From: an uncultured Pedobacter sp.
GTDB lineage: Bacteria > Bacteroidota > Bacteroidia > Sphingobacteriales > Sphingobacteriaceae
Direction of reading: 5' to 3'
Length of the DNA stretch: 64,000 bases
Assembly (NCBI RefSeq): GCF_946480185.1
Contig: NZ_CAMLIG010000003.1
Span: 186,001-250,000, forward strand
Part shown: one piece after another, positions 1 to 8,673 of the stretch
Layout of the letters: each line of letters starts with the position of its first letter
Numbering within the stretch: the first letter of the stretch is position 1
The notes under the pieces: generated by a model
Told to the model about the DNA's origin: nothing
Database searches by the model: none
The model's input: the letters and a program-made list of their open reading frames with translations, nothing else
Made by a program: the position numbers and the translations under genes

Positions 1-896
1 AAATCACTATTTCCCCAGGTCCATTGCTTTTTACCAGGCGATACATGGTGATTAGCAACATGTAACAACCCAGCCTGCGAATCATGCTCATATCCTCCAA
101 CAAAATCATAGCTTGAGTTGATAGCCATATAAGAGGTTGGAACGGGTATGTTTTTATATTTAGAAATATCTGTTCCGGGTGAATAATCTACTTTGTAATA
201 CGTACCAGTAGCAATTGGGAAGCTTGAAACATCTCTTTTACCGTGATCAAAAACTGCATTGACATCTGGCGGAAATACGGACTGGTAATGATCGTTTACT
301 TTAACTGCCGGGTTTGCCCACCACAAAAACGTTTGTGGCAAATTGGAGCGGTTGAAAAGTTTGGCGCTGATTTCAATATATGCTTTATCAGGATATAGCG
401 TAAAACCTGCCATCCCTTTTGTGTGGAACATTTGCTCAATCTCATTTACCCAAATGGTTTTGCTACCGTCCTGGTTTTCCTCAATTTTAAAATCTATGGG
501 ACTAAAAGTGCTTGGACGATGGTGTTGAGGCCAATTAAATTCTATTCCTCCAGAAATCCAAGGTCCGGTTAAGCCCACTAAAGCAGGCTTGATTACCTGG
601 TTATGGTAGATAAAGTGCCTTTGTTTTATTTTGTCAAACGCGGTTTGAATGCGACCGCCCAGCTCGGGCAACACCATTATTTTTATATACTTGTTCTCAA
701 GGAATAAGCCCATGTATTCCTTATCTACCTTTTCATCAAAAATTTTCTCGACGATGGGATTCGGATAAACAGCGCCGCTACTTCCCTGATAAATTCGCTT
801 TTCAAAAAACATGGGGTTTGCATCAGGCTTTCCTATCTCATAAGTAGGGATGATCACTTTCTCTTCCCAAATCTTTACTTCTTCACTGTTATTCAT
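1..896 (-). CDS. DUF5107 domain protein (3' part outside window)
   Basis: The frame is open from an ATG at 896 to the left edge of the window, so about 298 residues of the N-terminus are visible and the C-terminus is missing. Recognisable family features are GGRIQTAFDK, then VIKPALVGLTGPWISGGIEFNW and the following PQHHRP, which are typical of DUF5107. This domain is often followed by TPR repeats and found in carbohydrate loci; its fold resembles galactose-mutarotase-like beta-sandwich proteins. No signal peptide is visible, so it is probably cytoplasmic. It starts 4 bases after the stop of the upstream sugar porter gene, so the two are co-transcribed and probably work on the same imported sugar. 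The biochemical role is not established. Family assignment is from remembered motifs. Confidence 0.8.
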   Translation of the reverse strand, partial: MNNSEEVKIWEEKVIIPTYEIGKPDANPMFFEKRIYQGSSGAVYPNPIVEKIFDEKVDKEYMGLFLENKYIKIMVLPELGGRIQTAFDKIKQRHFIYHNQVIKPALVGLTGPWISGGIEFNWPQHHRPSTFSPIDFKIEENQDGSKTIWVNEIEQMFHTKGMAGFTLYPDKAYIEISAKLFNRSNLPQTFLWWANPAVKVNDHYQSVFPPDVNAVFDHGKRDVSSFPIATGTYYKVDYSPGTDISKYKNIPVPTSYMAINSSYDFVGGYEHDSQAGLLHVANHHVSPGKKQWTWGNSD

Positions 897-900
897 TGTA

Positions 901-2247
901 TTAATGACTTATAAAATTATCTTCTAATTCTTCTAAAGTTTTACCTTTTGTTTCTTTTACCTCGGTTTTAACGAATAAGAAACCTAGGAAGCATATCACC
1001 GCATACAGGTAAAAAGGTCCAAACGTTCCTAAGTATTTAGCCAATACCGGAAACGTAAAGACGAGGATGAAATAAGCTCCCCATAAGGCTATCAAAGCGA
1101 CGGAAGATGCTAATCCTCTGATTTTATTTGGAAAAATCTCTGAAATGAGTACCCAAGTTACCGGAGCTAAAGAACAGGCGTACATAGCAATTGCAATAAG
1201 TACGAAAATGGAAACCATTGCAGGAGACGCTTGATGCTGTAACAGAAAGGCGAGTATAATATAAACGACTGACAAGCCTAAAGATCCAATCAACATCAAC
1301 GGACGTCTTCCTAATTTGTCCACTTGCCACATTGCAACTAAGGTAAAAACCAGGTTAACGATTCCAATTGCCACAGTTTCAAACAACTGTCTGTTTAAGT
1401 CGGCGCCTACAGACTCAAAAATGGTTGATGTATAATTAAAAACTACGTTTATTCCACACAGTTGCTGGAATACGGCTAGCGAAATACCAATAATAACAGC
1501 TGGCCTCACACTCTTCTCGAATACCATTTTTAAACTTGGTTTCTCTCCCCCTTCCGTTGTCCTTTCTACTTCTACAATTGTTTGATCTACAAATTCTTGC
1601 GATCCAATTTTCAATAAAACTTTCTTTGCCTTTTCTGTTCTTCCAGCATTAATCAACCATCTAGGGCTTTCTGGAAGCCACAATACACCAATAAAAAATA
1701 AAAGAGCAGGAATTAAGCCCAAACCAAACATCCATCGCCATGCATCAGGACCATAATCTCCCAATTGATAATTGACGAGATTAGTCACTAAAATACCAAT
1801 GACAATAGTTAATTGGTTGATGGCAACATTTCTGCCCCTAACTTCGGCAGGAGACACCTCTGCAATATACATTGGACTTAACATAGAAGCCATTCCTACA
1901 CCAATTCCTGCTGCAAATCGCATAATAACAAAAACCGATAAATTGCCAGAAAAAGCCATCCCTAAGGATGAAACTGAAAAAATTAGTGCAGCTAAAGATA
2001 AGCCCGGTTTTCGTCCGTATTTGTCTGCGAATTTACCTGCTATTAAGCAACCGGCAATACAACCTAGTGCCAGCGATCCAGTTAAAAAACCCTCCCACCA
2101 TGCATTCAGCATAAATTCTGTCCGTAAAAAAGGCAATGCACCAGATATTACCGCAAAATCAAATCCGAACAAATATCCGCCCAAGGCTGATATAAAAGAA
2201 ATTCCTACAATGTAGGATGAGTGATATTTTTGAGTTTGAACTTTCAA
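901..2247 (-). CDS. MFS sugar porter (sugar:H+ symporter family)
   Basis: 448 residues, the normal length for the sugar porter family, with about 12 predicted membrane segments. Family signatures are in order: GGYLFGFDFAVISGAL (residues 23-38), DKYGRK (75-80) in loop 2-3, PESPRWL (192-198) after TM6, QQLCGIN (261-267) in TM7, and VDKLGRR in loop 8-9. These match inner-membrane monosaccharide/H+ symporters of the XylE/GLUT type; the exact sugar cannot be read from sequence. The gene is followed by the DUF5107 gene after 4 bases and is divergent from an AraC regulator. The context of pectin enzymes suggests galactose, rhamnose, arabinose or a galacturonate derivative, which is inference. Confidence 0.92.
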   Translation of the reverse strand: MKVQTQKYHSSYIVGISFISALGGYLFGFDFAVISGALPFLRTEFMLNAWWEGFLTGSLALGCIAGCLIAGKFADKYGRKPGLSLAALIFSVSSLGMAFSGNLSVFVIMRFAAGIGVGMASMLSPMYIAEVSPAEVRGRNVAINQLTIVIGILVTNLVNYQLGDYGPDAWRWMFGLGLIPALLFFIGVLWLPESPRWLINAGRTEKAKKVLLKIGSQEFVDQTIVEVERTTEGGEKPSLKMVFEKSVRPAVIIGISLAVFQQLCGINVVFNYTSTIFESVGADLNRQLFETVAIGIVNLVFTLVAMWQVDKLGRRPLMLIGSLGLSVVYIILAFLLQHQASPAMVSIFVLIAIAMYACSLAPVTWVLISEIFPNKIRGLASSVALIALWGAYFILVFTFPVLAKYLGTFGPFYLYAVICFLGFLFVKTEVKETKGKTLEELEDNFISH

Positions 2248-2405
2248 CGAATTAAAATTTTATTGGTTTAAACAATTAACCTTGGCAGGTCCTTATTACA
2301 AATGTATTTATCCAGAAAGACATCTTAATGGATAAAAAAACAATTATAATGGACATTAACACCATTTTTGCTAAATTGTACACCTTACCATTTTAAGCAT
2401 CATCA
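2248..2405. promoter_or_regulatory. divergent promoter region with TTTATCCA...TGGATAAA inverted repeat
   Basis: The 158 bases between the sugar porter (minus) and the AraC gene (plus) must contain both promoters. An inverted repeat with 8-bp perfect arms, TTTATCCA at 2307-2314 and TGGATAAA at 2329-2336, is separated by 14 bases. That geometry fits a dimeric regulator, plausibly the adjacent AraC protein. The function is inferred from position and symmetry only. Confidence 0.4.
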
Positions 2406-3299
2406 TTGAATAAGAAACCTATTGACAACCTTAAAATAAAAGAGGGCTTTACTGGTCAGCGGACAATTGTTTTACCTCCGCACATTAGACGTTTAATCAA
2501 TATAAACCCTTTACTTAAAAGATTTTATCTTACTGCTATGGGCTACTACCCTTCGGCAATTTTTCATGATAGAAAAAGAAAAAATGGCAGCCAGGAATAC
2601 ATTCTTTTATACTGCGTTAAAGGAGTAGGGAATATTTCTATTGATGGAGAAAACATCCAATTAAGGAGCAACTCATTTTACCTTATTCCCAAACAAACTC
2701 CCCATCATTACAAAAGCACTGTAAACGATCCTTGGAGCATTTATTGGGTTCACTTCGATGGAGAACTTGCTGACTATTTATACGCAATTAATTCTTCGAA
2801 AAAACCCACTTCTTTTACTGTTCCTTTTAATGAAAATCGTATCCGTAACTTCGGCGAGATTTTAGACCTTCTTGAAAACGGATTTGAAGAACGGATTTTA
2901 GAAATTGCACATATTAAACTGCTCAATTTCATCGCTTCCTTTATTTATTTAAACGAGGTAAATCCTCCTGCAATTGAAAATGACTTGATACAGCAATCCA
3001 TCGATTTTATGAAAGAAAACCTCGGCCAAACCTACGCTGTGAGCGATTTAGCAAAGGCAAGAAACCTATCCGTTACACACTATGCCAGACTTTTTAAAAA
3101 TAAAACAGGCGTTTCTCCTCTACAATATTTCAATCAATTGAAAATTCAGAAGTCTTGCCAATCGCTGTACTTCACTGACCAAAGTATTAAAGAAATATGC
3201 AATGAGATTGGCATCAGCGACCCATTTTATTTCTCTAGATTATTTAAAAAATTTACTGGAATGTCTCCCTCCGCCTATAAAAGACTTCGCGTAAAATAA
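2406..3299 (+). CDS. AraC family transcriptional regulator
   Basis: 297 residues. The N-terminal part (about 20-165) looks like a cupin-type sugar-sensing arm (GYYPSAIFHDR, YCVKGVGNISIDG, YLIPKQTPHHY). The C-terminal 100 residues carry the two helix-turn-helix motifs of AraC proteins (DLAKARNLSVTHYARLFKNK, then EICNEIGISDPFYFSRLFKK and FTGMSPSAYK). The start is TTG at 2406: an in-frame TAA at 2394 blocks any earlier start, and no ATG occurs before the conserved arm. It is divergent from the sugar porter/DUF5107 pair and convergent with the CE12 gene, so it is the likely activator of the pectin locus. The inducing sugar is unknown. Confidence 0.9.
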   Translation: MNKKPIDNLKIKEGFTGQRTIVLPPHIRRLININPLLKRFYLTAMGYYPSAIFHDRKRKNGSQEYILLYCVKGVGNISIDGENIQLRSNSFYLIPKQTPHHYKSTVNDPWSIYWVHFDGELADYLYAINSSKKPTSFTVPFNENRIRNFGEILDLLENGFEERILEIAHIKLLNFIASFIYLNEVNPPAIENDLIQQSIDFMKENLGQTYAVSDLAKARNLSVTHYARLFKNKTGVSPLQYFNQLKIQKSCQSLYFTDQSIKEICNEIGISDPFYFSRLFKKFTGMSPSAYKRLRVK

Positions 3300-3312
3300 C
3301 CCAACACTATTT

Positions 3313-3328
3313 GATTTACCGGTAAATC
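3313..3328. terminator. perfect 16-bp palindrome between convergent genes
   Basis: GATTTACCGGTAAATC is a perfect palindrome in the 67-base gap between the AraC gene (plus) and the CE12 gene (minus). It could fold as a 6-bp stem with a CCGG loop on either strand. No long T-run follows, so a weak bidirectional terminator or a protein-binding site are both possible. Confidence 0.35.
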
Positions 3329-3366
3329 TTCAAGGGCGAAAATGCAACAAACCAATCTTTTCAAAT

Positions 3367-4152
3367 TTATTTTAGATACTTAGCCAGTTTTAAGCCATTT
3401 GTTGTTTTAATGCCTTCCACTACTTTTTGTGCGTTAAAAATAGCACCTTCTTTAATGGTATGCGTATGGTCTTTCGGACCGAAATAAAGTTGGTTTACTT
3501 TTGCTTCGCCAATTTTATCATATTCATCGGCAATCAACTTATTTAAATTAATATAAAATGCGTTTTCTTGGATTGCGGCCGCCCTTGCCCATTCAACATA
3601 TTCGGAACGGTTTACCCTAGCATTGTAGTTCCATGAATTTCTTGGAATTAAAGAACAAACAATTGGGATTCCGCCTTTAGCTTTGGTTTCCCTGATAAAT
3701 TGGCGGATGTACCAGCCGTAGCTATACACCCTTTCCTGTTTTTTTAAGATAGGATTGTAAATCTCCTGACTGTCGTCTGCATTGCCTTTAATGGTTCCTC
3801 TTGCTCTGGCTGTATCGTCCAGCGGACTGCTATCATTATGCCCGAACTGCATCATTACATAATCGCCCGGTTTTATTTTCACCAATACGCTATCCCATAA
3901 ACCTTTGCTTCTGAAAGTACGGGTACTTGTGCCACCTAAAGCATGATTTTCTACATTAATCTTGTTTAAATCAAAAAAATCTGGAAGGAAATGCCCCCAG
4001 CCCCACAATCCGCCGTCACCTTTATCTTGTCCGTTTTTAACGGTAGAATCGCCAATTAAGAAAAGTGTAGGTTTTTTGGATGGTTTTTGAACTGCGCAAG
4101 CAACGAAAACGCTAAGGATAATAAATGCACTGAGTTTATATATTTTTTTCAT
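3367..4152 (-). CDS. SGNH-type rhamnogalacturonan acetylesterase, CE12, lipoprotein
   Basis: 261 residues with a lipoprotein signal (lipobox VFVAC, Cys19), so it is probably anchored in the periplasm or at the surface. The four SGNH blocks are present: IGDST with Ser36, ALGGTSTRTF (Gly74), GHND (104-107) and DHTH (Asp228, His231). The DxxH pair matches the Asp-His of characterised CE12 enzymes. It removes acetyl groups from rhamnogalacturonan-I so that the backbone can be cut. It lies 380 bases downstream of a second CE12 gene on the same strand, so it probably has its own promoter or is reached by read-through from the pectin operon. Confidence 0.88.
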   Translation of the reverse strand: MKKIYKLSAFIILSVFVACAVQKPSKKPTLFLIGDSTVKNGQDKGDGGLWGWGHFLPDFFDLNKINVENHALGGTSTRTFRSKGLWDSVLVKIKPGDYVMMQFGHNDSSPLDDTARARGTIKGNADDSQEIYNPILKKQERVYSYGWYIRQFIRETKAKGGIPIVCSLIPRNSWNYNARVNRSEYVEWARAAAIQENAFYINLNKLIADEYDKIGEAKVNQLYFGPKDHTHTIKEGAIFNAQKVVEGIKTTNGLKLAKYLK

Positions 4153-4532
4153 TCTATTGATATTAGAAGCCTCATCCTAAATCTTTCTCCGAAGGAGAAG
4201 GACTTCCATGACGACTTATTTTATGATTGATTTTAATTCCGAGGTCTGTGTCCTCACAGGCCATTTATTGCTTTCAAGCGTTATAACTACACCCGCAAGT
4301 GCAATGTGATTAAGTTAAGGTGTTTTTTTCCGCCTTTCATCATTAGATAAATCTCACAAGCAAAGTTAATGAATTGCCTTTGAAAGCTATTGGTGAGATG
4401 TTTCACTATCTTTCGACAGGACGACGTTTTCTTTAACTTATGTTATAGAAGTTTAAAAACTTTTCATCTACAACCTAACCTTTTACTTCCACCTTTTCAC
4501 TTATAACTTAAAACCTACAACTTAACCAAAAC
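4153..4532. other. 380-base intergenic region with a small hairpin repeat
   Basis: No open frame of note. It contains an 8-bp hairpin with one G-T pair at 4183-4201 (CTTTCTCC, loop GAA, GGAGAAGG) set in a CCTCATCCTAAATC context. This resembles short dispersed palindromic repeats common in Bacteroidota, although copy number cannot be checked here. The part from about 4440 on is low-complexity A/C/T-rich DNA ending in an 18-bp tandem duplication. Confidence 0.5.
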
Positions 4533-4545
4533 CTACAACTTAACC
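4510..4545. repeat. 18-bp tandem duplication across the stop of the second CE12 gene
   Basis: The unit AAAACCTACAACTTAACC occurs at 4510-4527 and again, identical, at 4528-4545. The second copy includes the last codons and TAG stop of the CE12 gene ending at 4533, so the 3' end of the gene is duplicated into the spacer. It looks like a simple slippage or duplication event. Confidence 0.8.
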
Positions 4546-5297
4546 CAGCTCTTTAATCTTTTCTCGTTAGACGCTTTAATGCCTTGCGCAACTGATTCGG
4601 CGTTTATTCTTGCGCCTTCTTTACTGGTGTGTGTATGCTCGTGAGGAAAAAGTGGTTTTACGGCTTCTTGCCCCATGGCATTGTATTTATCGGCCGTAAT
4701 ATGGTTAAGGTTTATAAAGGTTGCTCCTTTTTCCTCGGCTACCTGTTTTGCCCAACCTCCAAAATCTTTATCAGCCAAAACCACTTTTCCATCTTTCCAT
4801 TCATTACGTGGAATCATTGAAAGTACAATTGGCGTAGCACCTTTTGCTCTGGCTTCATCTATAAACTTGCGCAAATAATGACCATAAGTATAAACCGTTT
4901 CGGGTTTACCATCTGGCCAAACCAAATTTAAGGAATCCTGACCAATTCCTCGCAATACGCCACGATAACCGCTTTTTGTGGTATCCGGTTTACTTCCTTC
5001 ATTATGTCCAAACTGCATTAAAACATAATCTCCAGGTTTTAACATGCTCAGCACTTTTGCCCAGCGCTGCTCCTTTACAAAAGTACGGGTACTACGCCCT
5101 GCCATAGCTTGGTTATTGATGTTTACCTTGGTAGTATCCATAAATTCGGGCAACAAAGTTCCCCAACCCCAAGTATCTATATTCGAATTACGGACAGTAG
5201 AATCTCCAATAATATAAATGGTTGGTTTTTCTGCCGGCTTTAATGCAACACAAGCTGTAATTGCAAACAGGATAATGTATAAATAATGCTTCTTCAT
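4533..5297 (-). CDS. SGNH-type rhamnogalacturonan acetylesterase, CE12, second paralogue
   Basis: 254 residues, lipoprotein signal (AITAC, Cys16). Blocks present: IGDST with Ser33, MAGRSTRTF, GHNE in place of GHND, and EHTH near residues 220-223. The usual catalytic Asp of the DxxH motif is therefore Glu here, whereas the neighbour at 3367-4152 keeps Asp. The protein is otherwise close in length and layout to that paralogue, so the two probably split acetyl positions or substrates. It starts 1 base from the stop of the GH2 gene, so it is the last gene of the tight pectin operon. Whether the Asp-to-Glu change keeps activity is unknown. Confidence 0.86.
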   Translation of the reverse strand: MKKHYLYIILFAITACVALKPAEKPTIYIIGDSTVRNSNIDTWGWGTLLPEFMDTTKVNINNQAMAGRSTRTFVKEQRWAKVLSMLKPGDYVLMQFGHNEGSKPDTTKSGYRGVLRGIGQDSLNLVWPDGKPETVYTYGHYLRKFIDEARAKGATPIVLSMIPRNEWKDGKVVLADKDFGGWAKQVAEEKGATFINLNHITADKYNAMGQEAVKPLFPHEHTHTSKEGARINAESVAQGIKASNEKRLKSWVKL

Positions 5298-5298
5298 T

Positions 5299-7626
5299 TT
5301 ATTTGATTACTAATTTTAAACTTGCTTCTTTTAGGTTATCTGCTTTCGCAGTAATGGTAATTTCTCCGCTTGCTTTTTTAGCTCTAATGATGGCATCGCA
5401 AGAACCTTTATAAGCCATCCGCTTGTTGTCTTTATATTTTTCATGACTTAAAACATTTCCGTTTTCTACCGCTACAATCTCTGCATTAGTGCTTGTGGTA
5501 AAATTAATTAAGGGAATTGCATTTGGACAAATCACACCGTTTTCATCTACCACCTTTGCGGTTACATAAACCACATCATCCCAAATAGGCTTAATTGTAG
5601 AATGGTCTGCTTCTAAAATAATTTTCGCTGGTTCTCCGGCTGTTACAAACTCTTCCTGGGAAACCACTTTTCCTCCGTTTTTTCCTACGGCTTTAATGGT
5701 TCCTTTTTCAAAAGAGAGTTCCCAGTTACGTGGCGCATCATTTTGAGGTTTGGTTTTAACACCTTGCGATTTCCCATTTAAAAAAACTTCCACTTCATCA
5801 CAGTTACTATAAACCTGAACGTTGGCAACATCATAAGTATCAAAATCATTGGGTGTCCAGTTGGCTACCCAATCTCCTTTACCTGCATTTTCTTCCCGGC
5901 GTACCAAATGCACTAAGGGTTTATTGCTCCACCAACTTTGTCTTTGCAAACCTTCTGTTTTCCATCTTCCAGATTGATCAAAAAGGCCTTGGTTATTTGC
6001 AATTTCTGGCCAATCTGCCTCTCCTAAATAATTAAAACCGGTCCATAAAAACTGACCGGCCATATAAGGATTATCTCTTAAAATTAACCAAGTGGCTAAG
6101 GTTTGTCCGTTTTCTGTGCCTATTACTTTACTGTTAGGATGTGCTTCGTGGTAAGCCACCAACTCATTCTCTCTATAATTTTGCCCCACAATATCCATTG
6201 TTTCTGCAAAGCCATTGGTATAAACTTTAGATGCTGACGGACGGAACAAAGCCATTGTTACAAGGCGGGTTCCATCTAACTGATGAATTAAATCTTGTAA
6301 ATCTTTATACTTTTTAAAGCCTTCCGGCGAGTCGAGGTTGTCTCTGATTTCGTTTCCTACACTGTAAAGAATTACCGAAGGATGGTTTCTGTCTCGCAAC
6401 ACTAAATCGCTCACATCTTTTTTCCACCAATCGTTAAAATAAAGATTGTAGCCTTTTTCTCCGTTGTTTTTACTGGCTGTCCAGGTGTCAAAAGTTTCGT
6501 TCATCACCATAAAGCCCATCTCGTCACATAAATCTAAAAACTCTGGAGCTACAGGATTATGTGCAACTCTTATGGCATTAACGCCAACTTCTTTGAGCAA
6601 GCTTAATCTTTTCTTCCATGCAGATAAGGGAACAGCCGAACCTAAGCCACCAGCATCATGATGTAAACAAACTCCTTTAATTTTGATGTTTTCATCGTTC
6701 AACCAAAAACCAGTTGCTCCCTCAAAGCGCATGGACCTAATCCCGAAGTTAGTACTGCTTTGGTCTAGCTCTTTTCCATTAGCCATAATTTTGGTAATGG
6801 CTTGGTATAAAGTAGGGTTGCTAACACTCCATAACTGAGGTTGATTTATTGAAACCGTTTGGTTGATATCCAATTTTTCTCCGGCTTTTAAATTTTGTTT
6901 TGCACTAATTGTTTTTACCGTTTTACCAGATGCGTCAACAATATTTGTATTCACTTCAACACTTTGTGCGGTCTTGGTTTCGTTTACCAAGTTTAAACCA
7001 ATGTTTAAATCTGCTTTTTGCTGGTTTGACTGTGTTGTTTTCACAAATACGCCCCAATGTGCAATGTGAACCGGATTGGTGGTAACCAACCTCACGTGTC
7101 GGTAAATTCCTGCACCGGTATAATAACGTGATGCGGGCTGTACACTATTATCTGCTTTTACCGCGATAACGTTTTTTTCCGATTTATCGAAGTTTAAGTA
7201 AGGCGTTAAATCATAAGCGAAACTACTGTAACCAAAAGGCCTTTTGCCTAATAAATGACCGTTTATCCAAACTTCTGAATTTGCCATTACGCCATCAAAC
7301 TCGATACTGATGAGTTTACCTTTTTGCTTTTGATCTACCGTAAAAGTTTTACGATACCAACCTATGCCTGTTGGCAAATAACCGCCGCCCCTTCCGCTGG
7401 TGTTCAATTTGTCATAAGTTCCTTCAATGCTCCAATCATGCGGCACATCCAAAGTTCTCCATTGCGTATCGTTAAAATTGGCTTTGCTTGCTTCCGGCAC
7501 ATCGGCCTGTTTAAACTGCCAATCCTTATCAAAAGAAATTATTTCTCTTGAAGAATTGGTTTGGGCAAAGGTAAAATTGCCCATAAACAACAGCACAAGA
7601 AAAGTATTTAATTTTAAGAATCTCAT
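5299..7626 (-). CDS. GH2 glycoside hydrolase, probable beta-galactosidase
   Basis: 775 residues with a type I signal peptide ending near FAQ (residue 22), so exported. Order: sugar-binding jelly roll (about 30-185), immunoglobulin-like domain (about 187-295), TIM barrel (about 300-575), and C-terminal Ig-like domains of the DUF4982/Big type. The acid/base is Glu426 in YSVGNE and the probable nucleophile Glu505 in VIGTEN. It would remove beta-linked galactose (possibly another beta-sugar) from rhamnogalacturonan side chains; specificity within GH2 cannot be fixed from sequence. Gaps of 1 base to the CE12 gene downstream and 6 bases to the GH43-like gene upstream show an operon. Confidence 0.88.
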   Translation of the reverse strand: MRFLKLNTFLVLLFMGNFTFAQTNSSREIISFDKDWQFKQADVPEASKANFNDTQWRTLDVPHDWSIEGTYDKLNTSGRGGGYLPTGIGWYRKTFTVDQKQKGKLISIEFDGVMANSEVWINGHLLGKRPFGYSSFAYDLTPYLNFDKSEKNVIAVKADNSVQPASRYYTGAGIYRHVRLVTTNPVHIAHWGVFVKTTQSNQQKADLNIGLNLVNETKTAQSVEVNTNIVDASGKTVKTISAKQNLKAGEKLDINQTVSINQPQLWSVSNPTLYQAITKIMANGKELDQSSTNFGIRSMRFEGATGFWLNDENIKIKGVCLHHDAGGLGSAVPLSAWKKRLSLLKEVGVNAIRVAHNPVAPEFLDLCDEMGFMVMNETFDTWTASKNNGEKGYNLYFNDWWKKDVSDLVLRDRNHPSVILYSVGNEIRDNLDSPEGFKKYKDLQDLIHQLDGTRLVTMALFRPSASKVYTNGFAETMDIVGQNYRENELVAYHEAHPNSKVIGTENGQTLATWLILRDNPYMAGQFLWTGFNYLGEADWPEIANNQGLFDQSGRWKTEGLQRQSWWSNKPLVHLVRREENAGKGDWVANWTPNDFDTYDVANVQVYSNCDEVEVFLNGKSQGVKTKPQNDAPRNWELSFEKGTIKAVGKNGGKVVSQEEFVTAGEPAKIILEADHSTIKPIWDDVVYVTAKVVDENGVICPNAIPLINFTTSTNAEIVAVENGNVLSHEKYKDNKRMAYKGSCDAIIRAKKASGEITITAKADNLKEASLKLVIK

Positions 7627-7632
7627 ATTATG

Positions 7633-8673
7633 TTAATTACTGCTATTTAAATTGATGTAAACTGGTGCATTTCTATCACAAGTGATGATGCCGTTTTCAA
7701 ACTTTAACTCGGCTATTTGTATAGAACTTCTTCTTTCCTCGTAACCATCTTTCCCTTTGTTTTCCGGTGTTCTACCGGGATGCGTAAAGTAAACTACGTA
7801 AGCTTTATCACCATGTACAATTACATCCGGGTGACCGCCAATTACACCATCATCCTTACCTGTACCGGGTTGTTCCAGGATATTATTCGGCTGTTTTTTC
7901 CACTTTAGCAAATCATCAGAAGAATAAACGCCTAAACCTCGCCACATATCAACTACCATAAAATACTTACCCTTCCATTTAAAAACCTTTGGTCCTTCGC
8001 CACGTGTAGCCAATGCTTTCCCTTTATCTGTCCAATGGTATAAATCCGGACTATCAGCATAATAAATAGATTTCCCGTCGCTTTCGTTATTATACCATAA
8101 ACGCCAAGATCCATCGGGCAAATGGAAAACACAAGCATCAATAACTTTATCTTTTGCCAACTGCAGTTTGCTTTCAAATTTCCAATCGGTCATGTTGGTA
8201 CTGGTTAAATGCAAAATATAGCGTGGATGTTGCCAATCGGTAAAAATGCCCGGCACATAAGTTAAGTACATGTGGTAAATACCTTTGTTTTCGAGAACTT
8301 CTGGTGCCCAATGCGTATAACCTGCCGTAGGCCGATAATTAACATTTGCTGTATCTACATAATTCCATTTTGCACCGTCTTTAGATTCGGCAATGCCAAT
8401 CCTTGTTCCGTGTACCCAAGATACGCCGTCTAAATCTTTAACATTTGCTCTTCTGTTGGTATAATACATGTACCACATCGCTTTCGCTTTATTATATACC
8501 ACAACAGGATCCGCAGCGCCATCATAAACAGGATCACGAAATAAAGGTTTATCTGCAAGCTTGGCTTTAGTAGCGGTGTTTTTAACTGATGCACAGGATG
8601 CCAGTACAAACATTGCCATTGCTAAGGATAAACACTTAATCATACCGTATTTATTTTGCTGATAATTAACCAT
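7633..8673 (-). CDS. five-bladed beta-propeller glycosidase, GH43-like, lipoprotein
   Basis: 346 residues from the ATG at 8673, which directly follows the TAA of the GH28 gene. A better start is ATG at 8643 (residue 11), because it gives a clean lipoprotein signal MIKCLSLAMAMFVLASC with Cys27. The propeller pattern has Asp55 in DGAADPVV, WAPEV (122-126), Asp179 in VIDACVF, and Glu226 in GEGPKVF. This is the base, pKa modulator and acid arrangement of the GH43/GH32-type superfamily. I cannot name a subfamily; closeness to pectin genes suggests it trims rhamnogalacturonan side chains. It is in the middle of the operon. Confidence 0.75.
   Translation of the reverse strand: MVNYQQNKYGMIKCLSLAMAMFVLASCASVKNTATKAKLADKPLFRDPVYDGAADPVVVYNKAKAMWYMYYTNRRANVKDLDGVSWVHGTRIGIAESKDGAKWNYVDTANVNYRPTAGYTHWAPEVLENKGIYHMYLTYVPGIFTDWQHPRYILHLTSTNMTDWKFESKLQLAKDKVIDACVFHLPDGSWRLWYNNESDGKSIYYADSPDLYHWTDKGKALATRGEGPKVFKWKGKYFMVVDMWRGLGVYSSDDLLKWKKQPNNILEQPGTGKDDGVIGGHPDVIVHGDKAYVVYFTHPGRTPENKGKDGYEERRSSIQIAELKFENGIITCDRNAPVYINLNSSN

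Noticed and set aside
1772..2215. 147-residue plus-strand frame inside the sugar porter gene
   Set aside because: It is antisense to a clear MFS gene with all family motifs and has no recognisable domain, so it is a shadow.
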